DNA from: Hysterangium stoloniferum
Taxonomy: Eukaryota > Basidiomycota > Agaricomycetes > Hysterangiales > Hysterangiaceae
NCBI GenBank assembly: GCA_015178975.1
Contig: WHVD01000064.1
Location: 372,001 to 436,000 of the forward strand
Length of the DNA: 64,000 bases
Reading direction: 5' to 3'
The position numbers and the translations under genes are program-made. Shown here piece by piece: positions 43,505-54,547 of the stretch. The notes beneath the pieces are model-generated. The model saw only the letters and a program-made list of their open reading frames with translations, was not told the DNA's origin and did not search any database. Positions within the stretch are counted from its first letter, which is position 1, and the number at the start of each line of letters is the position of its first letter.

Positions 43505-44795
43505 CTGTGATCAGAAGAGGACAAAGAAAGAAGGAAAGGGGATATGCACCTCTGGGAGGACAGACAGGAGGCCAATCAGATGGGGAGGAAGAGAGAAGGA
43601 AACAGTACAGACACTTGTTGGAGGAAAGAGAGAGGAGGTCAATCAGAGGATGAAGAGAGAAGGAAACAGCACAGGCACCCTGGAGGAAAGAGAGATGGGG
43701 CTGATTAGAGCAGGATGGAGGAAGAAGGAAAGGGTACACACACCACCTGGAGGAAAGAGAGAGGAGGCTGATCAGAACAGGATGGAGAGAGAAAGAAATG
43801 GTACACACACCATCTGGAGGAAAGACAGAAGAGGGGCCCAATCAGAGCAGGAGGGAGAGTGAAGGAAATGGTACACACACTGGCTGGAGGAAAGAGAGGA
43901 GGCAGATCATAGCAGGCTGGAAAGAGAAGGATGCACCACCTAGAGGAAAGAGAGGAGGCTGATCAGAGCAGGACAAAGGTGAAGGAAACAATACATGCAC
44001 TGGCTGGAGGAAAGAAAGAGAAGGCTGATCAGAGGAGGATGGAGGAAGAAGGAAACAGAACACACACTGGCTGAAGGAAAGAGAGAGGGGGCTGATCAGC
44101 AATCAGAGGAGGTCAGAGGAAGAAGGATATGGTACATGCACCAGCTGGAGGAAAGAGAGAGGAGGCCAGTCAGAGGAAGATGGAAAGAGAATGAAACTGT
44201 ACATGCACTGGCTGGAGGAAAGAGAGAGTGCTGGTCAGAGGAGGAGAGAGGAAGAGGGAAATGGTACATGCACACACTGGAGGAAAGAGAGAAGAGGCCA
44301 GTCAGAGGAGGATGGAGAGAGAATGAAAGAGAACATCCACCAGCTGTAGGAAAGAGAGGGGTCCAATCAGAGGAGGATAGAGAAAGGGGGAAAAGGAACA
44401 TGCCTCCGCTGGAGGAAAGAGAGGTGGCCAATCAAAGGAGGATGAAGGAAGAAGGAAACAGTAAACACACTGGCTGGAGGAAAGACAAAGGAGGCCAATC
44501 AGAGGAGGAAGAAGAGAGAAGGACAGGGTGCACACACCTTCTGGAGGAAAGAGTGAGGAGGCTGATTAGAGGAGGACAGAGAGAGAAGGAAAGGAGACAC
44601 ATACCATCTGGGGGAAAGATAGAGGGAGGCAAAGAGAGAAGGAAAGGGGACACATACCATCTGGGGGAAAGACAGAGGGGGGCAAAGAGAGAAGGAACAG
44701 GGGACACACATCCCTGGAGGAAAGAGAGGAAGACAATCAGAGGAGGCTGAAGAGAGAAGGAAAGGGAACACACACCAACTGGAGGGGCCAATTAG
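43505..44795 (+). repeat. 65-bp purine-rich array with CCAAT boxes, second copy
   Basis: About 19-20 units built from ctggaggaaagagagagga plus a box of the ccaatcagagg or ctgatcagagg type. Same array type as 33720-35605, again directly after the AT-rich block. Confidence 0.88.
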
Positions 44796-45441
44796 AGCAG
44801 GGAGCACACCCAATTGGGCACAGCACACTGCGAACAGGCACGGCACGTGTGGGTGTTGGCAAATGCAATGCATGCCCAATTGGGGACAGCAGGGCATGTG
44901 CGCATGATGGCAAACACAACACACGCTCAACCAGGCACAGCACGGCACGTGTGCACATTAGCAAATGCAACACACTGTGCCCAGTTGTGGCTGAGGGGTT
45001 ACCAAATGACATGGCATGCCTGTTGGTGCCCAAGTGGGGGGCAGGCATGTGCCCATGGATGGGAGCGGATGCACCATGCATGGGAGTGTGTGCACCGTGG
45101 ATGGGTGTGGGTGTGCCATGGATGGGTGTGGGTGTGCTGTGGATGGGTGTGGGTGTGCCATGGATGGGTGTGGGTGTGCTGTGGATGGGTGTGGGTGTGC
45201 TGTGGATGGGTGTGGGTGTGCTGTGGATGGGTGTGGGTGTGCCGTGCCTGTTCGCACTTCCATGCAAAGTGCTGTGACCATTTGGCTTGAGTGGGTGTGC
45301 GTGCATTGGCAAACGACACTGGTGCGTGACACCTGGCAACGTCCATGACAGGAACATGGGTGATGGCACATGTGTGAGTCCTGTTCTGACTAATAAGAGG
45401 ATTCGGGTGCTCTGCACCCTCATGCATATGGCCTGCGGTGC
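44796..45441. repeat. Satellite-like sequence with a 20-21 bp GT-rich array
   Basis: 44800-44990 has about three degenerate units around ggcacggcacgtgtg. 45070-45250 has about nine copies of atgggtgtgggtgtgctgtg or ccatg variants. No gene is seen. Confidence 0.75.
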
Positions 45442-45986
45442 TGTTAAGTGCCATGTCGGGAACTTATTCCGGAACTATCGGAAGTCACCGGAAAGTTGGG
45501 AACTGTCAGATAGGGTCAGGACATTGGCTTCAGCTTATGTGCTGCACCTCTACGCAAACGCTGAAAGTCCTTAATTTCAGAGGTGAGACTTACAATGGGA
45601 GATATGGATATTCAGAGTTCCGAAGAGTTCCAAATATCGAGCATACAGAAAGACGGAAGAAGGAATAAGAAACTAAGTCGATATCAGATCTGAGGTAAAG
45701 TACAAATTTGTGGAAACTAATATAAGTTTTCTCGTTATTGTACTACAAACTGAGACCATAATAAGACAGAAACGGAAGTATTCTTAAAACAGAAATACAA
45801 TAAGACATATTGGGGAGACAATATTCTGAAATGGGAATATAATAGACAAACGAGTGAATACTTGTCAACGGACAAATTACCAAATGTGGAACAAGGGAAG
45901 AATGCGGAAGATACGGTAACTACATGATGTTCCATAGTCAGAGATCGGGAGTGGGATATTGAAACATCTGGGAATGGGTCATAACA
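45442..45986 (-). mobile_element. Solo LTR, TGTTAAG family
   Basis: It begins TGTTAAGTGCCATG, ends GGGTCATAACA and is a close relative of 30512-31055. The flanks ggtgc and ggagc match at four of five positions. The family signature is at 45531. Confidence 0.82.
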
Positions 45987-46034
45987 GGAGCCCAAGAATG
46001 CCCATGGACCCACCATGCTACTTTAACTTATTAG

Positions 46035-46128
46035 ACAAGTCTGGGAACCCTTGCTACGCTGCAGGCTCCGGCTTGTTGGGGGGAGAAGCCCCCCAAACCC
46101 CCCTGCATCAAAAACTCTTAAGTATTTC
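46035..46128 (+). repeat. Helitron-family left terminus, copy L3 (short form)
   Basis: acaagtctgggaacccttgc start, palindrome ttggggggagaagccccccaa, end actcttaagtattt. Upstream 45993-46034 (gcccatggacccac) matches the region upstream of L1. Confidence 0.8.
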
Positions 46129-46162
46129 TGAGACTCATTGTCAGAGACCAAGGATTTCAAAT

Positions 46163-46893
46163 GGAAAGTCTTGTAGAACGTAAAGTCTCGTAGAACGTAA
46201 AGTCTCGTAGAACGTAAAGTCTCGTAGAACGTAAAGTCTCGTAGAACGTAAAGTCTCGTAGAACGTAAAGTCTCGTAGAACGTAAAGTCTCGTAGAACGT
46301 AAAGTCTCGTAGAACGTAAAGTCTCGTAGAACGTAAAGTCTCGTAGAACGTAAAGTCTCGTAGAACGTAAAGTCTCGTAGAACGTAAAGTCTCGTAGAAC
46401 GTAAAGTCTCGTAGAACGTAAAGTCTCGTAGAACGTAAAGTCTCGTAGAACGTAAAGTCTCGTAGAACGTAAAGTCTCGTAGAACGTAAAGTCTCGTAGA
46501 ACGTAAAGTCTCGTAGAACGTAAAGTCTCGTAGAACGTAAAGTCTCGTAGAACGTAAAGTCTCGTAGAACGTAAAGTCTCGTAGAACGTAAAGTCTCGTA
46601 GAACGTAAAGTCTCGTAGAACGTAAAGTCTCGTAGAACGTAAAGTCTCGTAGAACGTAAAGTCTCGTAGAACGTAAAGTCTCGTAGAACGTAAAGTCTCG
46701 TAGAACGTAAAGTCTCGTAGAACGTAAAGTCTCGTAGAACGTAAAGTCTCGTAGAACGTAAAGTCTCGTAGAACGTAAAGTCTCGTAGAACGTAAAGTCT
46801 CGTAGAACGTAAAGTCTCGTAGAACGTAAAGTCTCGTAGAACGTAAAGTCTCGTAGAACGTAAAGTCTCGTAGAACGTAAAGTCTCGTAGCAC
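46163..46893 (+). repeat. 17-bp minisatellite, private to copy L3
   Basis: About 43 copies of aaagtctcgtagaacgt, nearly invariant. Confidence 0.97.
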
Positions 46894-47092
46894 AGGAAGA
46901 TCTATTACAAACAGGAAGCAATGGGTACAAAGGGAAACCCCCACATCAACAATGTCTAACTTATTTGAGGCTCATTGTTATTTGAGAAAGGAAATTGTTT
47001 AAAAGTGGAAAGTCTTCAAAGAATGGAAAGCCTTGTTAGAACAGATATTGTGTTAGAACAGAAATTGTGTTAGAACAGAAATTGTGTTACAA
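46894..47092. repeat. Degenerate terminal and subterminal repeats
   Basis: Contains aaacccccacatcaacaatg, a diverged echo of the family terminus, then unexpanded units such as aaagtggaaagtcttcaaag and gttagaacagaaattgt. These look like the unexpanded ancestor of the flanking arrays. Confidence 0.55.
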
Positions 47093-47426
47093 TGGAAACA
47101 ACGGTGACAAATGGAAACAACGGTGACAAATGGAAACAACGGTGACAAATGGAAACAACGGTGACAAATGGAAACAACGGTGACAAATGGAAACAACGGT
47201 GACAAATGGAAACAACGGTGACAAATGGAAACAACGGTGACAAATGGAAACAACGGTGACAAATGGAAACAACGGTGACAAATGGAAACAACGGTGACAA
47301 ATGGAAACAACGGTGACAAATGGAAACAACGGTGACAAATGGAAACAACGGTGACAAATGGAAACAACGGTGACAAATGGAAACAACGGTGACAAATGGA
47401 AACAATGGTGACAAATGGAAACAACG
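47093..47426 (+). repeat. 19-bp minisatellite
   Basis: About 17 copies of aacaacggtgacaaatgga. Confidence 0.97.
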
Positions 47427-47552
47427 GCTTAGAACCCTTGCTACACTGCAGGGTGGTTGCTTCGTAACTGGCCCCACAACTTCACTGTGGGCTCCAGCTT
47501 GTTGGGGGGCGAAGCCCCCCACACCCCCCCATGTTGACAACTTTTAAGTATT
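47427..47552 (+). repeat. Helitron-family left terminus, copy L4
   Basis: Lacks the first few bases (starts cttagaacccttgctacac) and joins the previous 19-bp array directly. It holds ttggggggcgaagcccccca and ends caacttttaagtattt. Confidence 0.85.
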
Positions 47553-47574
47553 TCTGAGACTCATTGTTTGAATG

Positions 47575-48238
47575 GAAAGTGTTCTAAGAACGGAAAGTGT
47601 TCTAAGAACGGAAAGTGTTCTAAGAACGGAAAGTGTTCTAAGAACGGAAAGTGTTCTAAGAACGGAAAGTGTTCTAAGAACGGAAAGTGTTCTAAGAACG
47701 GAAAGTGTTCTAAGAACGGAAAGTGTTCTAAGAACGGAAAGTGTTCTAAGAACGGAAAGTGTTCTAAGAACGGAAAGTGTTCTAAGAACGGAAAGTGTTC
47801 TAAGAACGGAAAGTGTTCTAAGAACGGAAAGTGTTCTAAGAACGGAAAGTGTTCTAAGAACGGAAAGTGTTCTAAGAACGGAAAGTGTTCTAAGAACGGA
47901 AAGTGTTCTAAGAACGGAAAGTGTTCTAAGAACGGAAAGTGTTCTAAGAACGGAAAGTGTTCTAAGAACGGAAAGTGTTCTAAGAACGGAAAGTGTTCTA
48001 AGAACGGAAAGTGTTCTAAGAACGGAAAGTGTTCTAAGAACGGAAAGTGTTCTAAGAACGGAAAGTGTTCTAAGAACGGAAAGTGTTCTAAGAACGGAAA
48101 GTGTTCTAAGAACGGAAAGTGTTCTAAGAACGGAAAGTGTTCTAAGAACGGAAAGTGTTCTAAGAACGGAAAGTGTTCTAAGAACGGAAAGTGTTCTAAG
48201 AACGGAAAGTGTTCTAAGAACGGAAAGTGTTCTATGAA
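47575..48238 (+). repeat. 18-bp minisatellite, private to copy L4
   Basis: About 37 copies of aagtgttctaagaacgga. Each unit holds the short inverted repeat GTTCT-A-AGAAC. Confidence 0.97.
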
Positions 48239-48295
48239 CGGAAAACATTACAAAAGGAAACATCAGTCACAAATGGAAGCCACAGCCACAAAAGG

Positions 48296-48478
48296 AAACA
48301 ACAGTTACAAAAGGAAACAACAGTTACAAAAGGAAACAACAGTTACAAAAGGAAACAACAGTTACAAAAAGAAACAACAGTTATAAAGGAAACAATGGTT
48401 ACAAAAGGAAACAATGGTTACAAAAGGAAACAATAGTTACAAAAGGAAACAATGGTTACAAATGGAAAGAGTGGTTAA
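48296..48478 (+). repeat. 19-bp minisatellite
   Basis: About nine copies of ggaaacaacagttacaaaa passing into ggaaacaatggttacaaaa. Confidence 0.92.
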
Positions 48479-48640
48479 ATTGACTCTCAACTGCAAGTAA
48501 TTACTGTGGTCACTCAATTTATTTATTTTGATTTAATGTATTTTGTTTATTGAATTTTATTTTATTTTATTGTTTTTCATTTCATTTTTTTTTTTAAAAA
48601 CTTTTTACATTCATTTATTATATTTTATTTGAATTATTGA
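48479..48640 (+). repeat. AT-rich block upstream of the Helitron gene
   Basis: Starts attgactctcaactgcaag, as at 33536. Directly after it, gaaagtgagtcctttccc begins the region shared with the other Helitron gene's 5' flank. Confidence 0.85.
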
Positions 48641-48974
48641 AAGTGAGTCCTTTCCCTTTAATTTTCTTTGGCTTATTTTAGCCTAATTCACTACAACTTT
48701 CTGACCCTCCTCTCTTCCCCCTCTCTTGCAGGGTTTCTCTCTCTGCTGCTGCTGCTGTGATTGCTATATTATTATGGATCAAACACCTGAGTATAATCGG
48801 GAGGAGGAGCGAAGGCAGTATAGGGCACAATTGCAAATGACATCTCTATCTGATCGTCATCAGCATTTAGCTGTGAATTCTAATATACCACCCCTGCTCA
48901 ACCATTCCGAGATCTCCATCTTCCTGTTGGTAGAGGTCAATCTGATAATCCATTTTTGGTTGCTCAGCCAGGTC

Positions 48975-49255
48975 GCTCTGCTACAAGTGGCTCTGCTGCA
49001 GGTCGCTCTGCTGCAAGTGGCTCTGCTGCAGGTCGCTCTGCTGCAGGTCGCTCTGCTGCAGGTCGCTCTGCTGCAGGTCACTCTGCTGCAGGTCACTCTG
49101 CTGCAGGTCGCTCTGCTGCAGGTCGCTCTGCTGCAGGTCGCTCTGCTGCAGGTCGCTCTGCTGCAGGTCGCTCTGCTGCAGGTCGCTCTGCTGCAGGTCA
49201 CTCTGCTGCAGGTCACTCTGCTGCAGGTCGCTCTGCTGCAGGTCGCTCTGCTATA
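48975..49255 (+). repeat. 15-bp coding repeat in RepHel
   Basis: About 18 copies of gctctgctgcaggtc encode Gly-Arg-Ser-Ala-Ala units near the N-terminus. The other Helitron copy has about eight related units (Gly-Ser-Ala-Ala type) at 40545-40660 in the same position. Confidence 0.9.
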
Positions 49256-50236
49256 GTTGGCTCTGATGCAGTGGCTCTCTTGCATAGGCAGTATGCAGAT
49301 TTGCCACCATTACAACCTCTTGGGTGGGGTCATAGACGAGGAAATCCAGCTCCTCAATTGCAGAGACCAATTCTGCAGTTAGCACCACATATACAACAGG
49401 GTGCACCTACAGTTGGCTCTGCTGCAGTAGCTGCTCTGTATGCTCAGTATGCTGCTTTACCACCATTAGACCAACCTGCTCAACTGCAGCCACCAATTTT
49501 ACAGCCAGCACCAAATCCACAGCATTACCATCCACCTGGAAATCCAGTTCCACAACAACAGGTACCCATATTGCAGCTAGCACCACCACAGCATCACCAT
49601 CCCCCTGTTTTTCCAGCAATAAATGCACAGCAACAGCCACAGTTGGCCCTACCCCTAGCTATTCCTCCACCTCCAGTTATTCTCCCACTTGCCCCACCCC
49701 CAGCTATTGCCCCACCTGCAGTCAATGCCCCACCCCCAGCCACTCCAGATCCTGCAGCCATCCCTCCACTTCCACTTCCTGTTGCACAATTACCCATTGG
49801 ACGGCAGCCAGTTGTGGAGGCCAGGTTTCCAAGACATTATGTGGGACATATGAACATACAGTGTTCACACTGTGGAGCTTTACACTGGATGGATGAGCGT
49901 CTGTCAGCTAGCTCTCAGACAACACCAAAGTTTGGCAAGTGTTACAAGCAAGGAAAGATCATCCTTCCAATACTTGAACCAGTCCCTCATACCTTAAAGT
50001 CTCTTCTTGAGGATAATACAGACAATGCCAAGGAATTTAGCAAAAATATTCGTGCATATAATAATGCATTTGCATTTATATCACTTGGTGTCAAATTGGA
50101 TGAGTCTGTCTTGCAAGGTGGTCAGGGCCCATATGTCTTTAAAATACATGGTGGATTGTATCGTGAGCATGGTTCCTTAATCCCATACAGGGAAGATGTA
50201 TAACCCAGTTATGCTCAGCTTTACATCCATGATCCT

Positions 50237-50404
50237 GCACTGGCACGTGAGGATGCACTGGCACGTGAGGATGCACTGGCACGTGAGGATGCACTGGCAC
50301 GTGAGGATGCACTGGCACGTGAGGATGCACTGGCACGTGAGGATGCACTGGCACGTGAGGATGCACTGGCACGTGAGGATGCACTGGCACGTGAGGATGC
50401 ACTG
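50237..50404 (+). repeat. 18-bp coding repeat in RepHel
   Basis: About nine perfect copies of gatgcactggcacgtgag encode Asp-Ala-Leu-Ala-Arg-Glu. The other copy gives no sign of an expansion here, though an LTR interrupts it at this point. Confidence 0.93.
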
Positions 50405-52145
50405 GGGAATGCATTGCAGATAAGGCAGAATCACAGGGCAAATCAAAATCTAAACAATCAAACTTTTTCTGACTTGCAGGACATGATGGAGCAATATAAT
50501 CCTTTTATAGCACTCTATCGCCAGGCACATAAGCGATTGAGAACACAAGCAGAGACTCCAAGGTTACATGTTAGACTGAGCTACAAGGCTTTTACTGATC
50601 CCTGACGATACAACCTTCCAACCAGTGATGAACCTGCAGTCATTGTGCCTGGAGATGGTGAGACAGGTCAGGGTGACCCAAGGGATATTATTGTTCAGAG
50701 AAGGGGGGGGCCCTTCCATCGATTGCATGAAGGACAGGCCATTTGTACACTCCTTCAGTATGTCATGCTCTTTCCCAGGGGTGAGCGTGGTTGGTCATGG
50801 GACATTCCCTATGCAAATAACAATTGGCAGCCCCAGGCTGCACAGCAGCATGAACAGGCTGAAGAGGAAAACAAAAGTCATAAGGTGACCCAACATAAAT
50901 ATTATGCCTATTGCCTATTTCTTAGAGCAAATGAAGCAAAACCATTTTTTATGCACAAAAGCTATTCCAGCAGTATATCGTTGATGCCTGGGCAGTCACA
51001 GAACAGAGCAGATTGAAGTTTCTGAGTCAAAATCAACCCAGGATACATGCAGAACTCTACAACCAGGTTGTTGATGCTTTTTCAAATGATGATATCAATC
51101 CCAATAGTATTGGTCAGAGGGTCATACTCCCTTTTTCATTTACTGGCGGTTCAAGGGATATGAGGCAAAGTCTGCAAAATTCTTTTGCAATTGCACGCAA
51201 GTATGGCAATGCCAGCTGCTTCATCACCATGACTGCTAATCCCAATTGGGAGGAGGTCACCCATGAATTGCTTCCTGGCCAGACCCCTGCTGATCACCCT
51301 GATTTGGTCTCATGTGTCTTTGCTATCAAAAAAGCTAAAATACTGAAAATGATTACAGAGGGCCATATCTTTGGTAAAACAGTAGCACATATCCATGTCA
51401 TTGAATTCCAAAAGTGGGGTCTTCCACACATGCACTGTCTTATATGGTTTGAGGAGCAGGATAAGCCAAGGACACCTGCAGATGTCGATTCAATTATTTC
51501 TGCCTGTTTTCCAGATCCTGAAACACATCCCAGACTATTTAATTTAGTAGGTCAACTCATGACCCATGGCCCCTATGGTCTTCATCATCCAAATGCTGCC
51601 TGTATGGCCAATGGTACATGTGGTAAATTCTTCCCAAAGGATTGGTGTGAAGCCACCATTGTCAATCAGGAAGGCTATCCATTCTACCTTCGTCCCAACA
51701 ATGGAAAGGTTTATCAAACTCCCAAGTTCACATATGACAACAGATATGTTGTTCCTTACTCTCCTATTTTGCTTCTCACCTTTGAGTGCCATATCAATGT
51801 CAAGTTGGTCTTTACCAATAGATCAATGAAGTACATGCATAAATACTGCTACAAGGGCCCTGATCGCACAACTATGGAGGTTGGAAAGACACCAGATGAG
51901 ATTAAACAGTATCTTGATGCATGATATGTTAGTGCACATGAGTCTGTCTGGCGATTAATGCGCAATGAACTCCACACCCAGGTTCCTGCAGTAATGGCAC
52001 TTCATGTCCACCTCCCTGGGGAAAACACTGTCATTTTTGATGCCGATCAAGGTCCTGCTGAGGCTTTACAAAGGGCAGAACATGCTGGCACAACTCTAAT
52101 GGCTTATTTTGAAGCTAATTCCAAGGATCTCATTGGCTACAATGG

Positions 52146-53532
52146 TGTGAGGTATCAGCCTTATCTCATAATATTCTCTTAATTTTCTGTGAATTACTTA
52201 ATATTTTCTCGAATTTTTATTGTATTTTTATTATGTTTATTGTGAAAAATAGGCCTTATTCCTTTTAACTTCGCATAAATAATAGCATATATGGACTCAT
52301 ATTATGCTATTATTACTTAGTTAAATTATTATAATTTTTAACTAATTATTTATATTTTATTTACTTAGTTATTACTGCCCAGCACATTCACACTAGTGAC
52401 TAGCATTTAGTCACATGAGTGACTGTAACACTAGTCACGGGACTTATTGCACAGGAACACATTATGTCATCATTCGTGCCCGGCGCTTCAAATTTGGGAT
52501 TGAGGGAATGATTTGTCAGCAGGTGACAATTACAAGATGTCACACAAGTCACAGTCCGGTGTCGGGATGTCACACAAGTCACGGATGTGACTACCCAAGT
52601 CATTATTAGATTCTGCCGACTCATCGTTTGCTTCCATCCCGGGACTGTGGCCTTGAACCTTCATGTTCAAGCAAGAGGTTAGAACCCTTGTCTCAAAGAA
52701 GGGAATCACATGATAAACAAAGGGTAAATAATGAGTAGAATATGAGGTCATTATGATCTCACTAATGACCTCATAAACTAAATAGTTAGCTAATCATTGA
52801 GTTATCAAAATGTATATAAGGAGGGCCAAGTTTCCAATAAAACCAATCTATCTCTCACATATTTTACAGTACAGCACAGAAGCTTACCTCATCATCCTAA
52901 GGACAATAATAGCCTTAGTCTGATACACTAACTGCAAGCACCTACACTTGCAGCATCTTGAATCTTTGTCAGCAACTCTTGGACTTAGCTAATCATCTAA
53001 GTTCCCCAGCCTCACAGCTACCCTTTAGGCTTATTAATTAGATAATAAACCTAATAAGTATCTAAGTATCCTTACTGAAATCCCTGCCAATACTAGATTA
53101 CTCAAGGCCCAGCCCTAAGTTTATTGAATTAATCAAGTACAAGCACTCAGATAATCCAATACAATTTATTTTCTCTATTAATAAATTATTTAACACCTTG
53201 TTAAATAACTATTAATAGTTGAAAATAAGCATACAAGAATCCGAAGCTCTTACATATCAAGTCTCTGCCAAGTTACTGTGCATATATTCAGCTTCCAGCC
53301 CCTATTCTTAAGGAATAGTTCTTTTATTTGCTAAAAGAGTCATACACAGTTCTATTGAACCTTTCAATAATCAAAATAAGCATTGATTTGAGTTGTTTAA
53401 GCTTAATAGCGCAGCTCATTAATCTATCAGTATTTAAATTACTGGACCTTTGCTTGTTTTATTGTTGAAGCTCTGTGACACTATACATAGCATATATTGA
53501 GCTATCTAAGAGAATCCCCTGAATACATTACA
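52146..53532 (+). mobile_element. Solo LTR, 1387 bp, nested in RepHel
   Basis: It begins TGTGAGGTATCAGCC, ends GAATACATTACA and is flanked by the perfect duplication AATGG (52141-52145 and 53533-53537). A TATA-like tgtatataaggaggg is at 52810. The Helitron frame resumes directly after it. No internal retrotransposon genes are present. Confidence 0.92.
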
Positions 53533-54120
53533 AATGGTCACTGTGCCAGGGACACATTGTATATGGATTTTCCTGAGTATTTTACATTTGTAGCTAGGAC
53601 TAAATCATGGAAGCCACGTCAAAGTGGTTTTTCCATAGGATGCATCCATTTTGTCAATGCTGCCAGTGGTGAAAGATTCCACCTCTGTACTTTGCTCACT
53701 GTCATCCAAGGTGCTACCTCATTTGAAAATCTAAGGACTTTTCAGGGTGAGACCTATCCCACATTTCAACAAGCCTGTGTTGCACATGGTTTGCTTGAAG
53801 ATGCCTGCCAGTGGAACATGTGTCTCAGAGAAGCCAGTCGCATACAGCCTGGCCTTCAACTTTGCAGGTTGTTTGTCATCATTTTGACCATGTCCTCCCC
53901 TGCACAACCCCAAGAACTCTGGAATGAGTTCAAAGAATTTATCTGTGATGATTTGGACTGGATCCTGAGGGTTACATATAACATTGACAATGCAGCACCT
54001 CATACAATTTATGACTTTGGTCACTATCAGATTGATAAAATCCTCCGCTATTCTGGAAAGTCTCTTTCACTCTATCCAACCATGCCACAAATCACTGAGA
54101 ATTGGGATCAGTTCATTGGC

Positions 54121-54547
54121 TGTCACAACCGTCACAAGTCACAACATTGTCACAAACAATCAAAGGTAATATTCGACAACTCTTTGATGCATCAAATTTG
54201 ACTCGATAAACCCGAACATTATTCGACAATATTGAATGTCTTTTGACAAGTCTCATTTCGACGTCATGTATGATTTCATTATTAGTTCATAACATAGTCA
54301 TAATGATATGAAGAAAAGCATAAAAGGGCTACAAAAGGAGTGAAGTCAGTCGAAATATCTGTAAATTAGTGATACTAGTAATCTATCTTGTCGTAACTTC
54401 TTCGACAAATACTTCCGTGAGTTCTCACGACTGGTAATAGCCTCTTACTTCATCGACAGGGCGAATATATACTTCATCGAACGAGGCTTTCAAGTTCGAT
54501 TAGTAGAATATTATTCGACTTTATTGAAGAATAATCGATTCGTGACA
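54121..54547. mobile_element. Solo LTR, 427 bp, nested in RepHel
   Basis: It begins TGTCACAACCGTCAC, ends GATTCGTGACA and is flanked by the perfect duplication TTGGC (54116-54120 and 54548-54552). The termini TGTCAC and GTGACA are inverted repeats. Confidence 0.92.

Noticed and set aside
44814..45454. His/Thr/Pro- or Trp/Val/Gly-rich open frames over the GT-rich array
   Set aside because: They are period-driven frames of the atgggtgtgggtgtgctgtg repeat and occur on both strands.
42170..48386. Very long open frames such as repeated KNGNRV, KERKPC, LRTLSV and KNGKCS proteins
   Set aside because: They lie entirely on 17- or 18-bp arrays, exist in several frames and on both strands, and follow from stop-free repeat units, not from selection on a protein.
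31766..48478. CRISPR-like arrays
   Set aside because: Units are contiguous head-to-tail repeats without unique spacers, and the context is a eukaryotic transposon-rich region.
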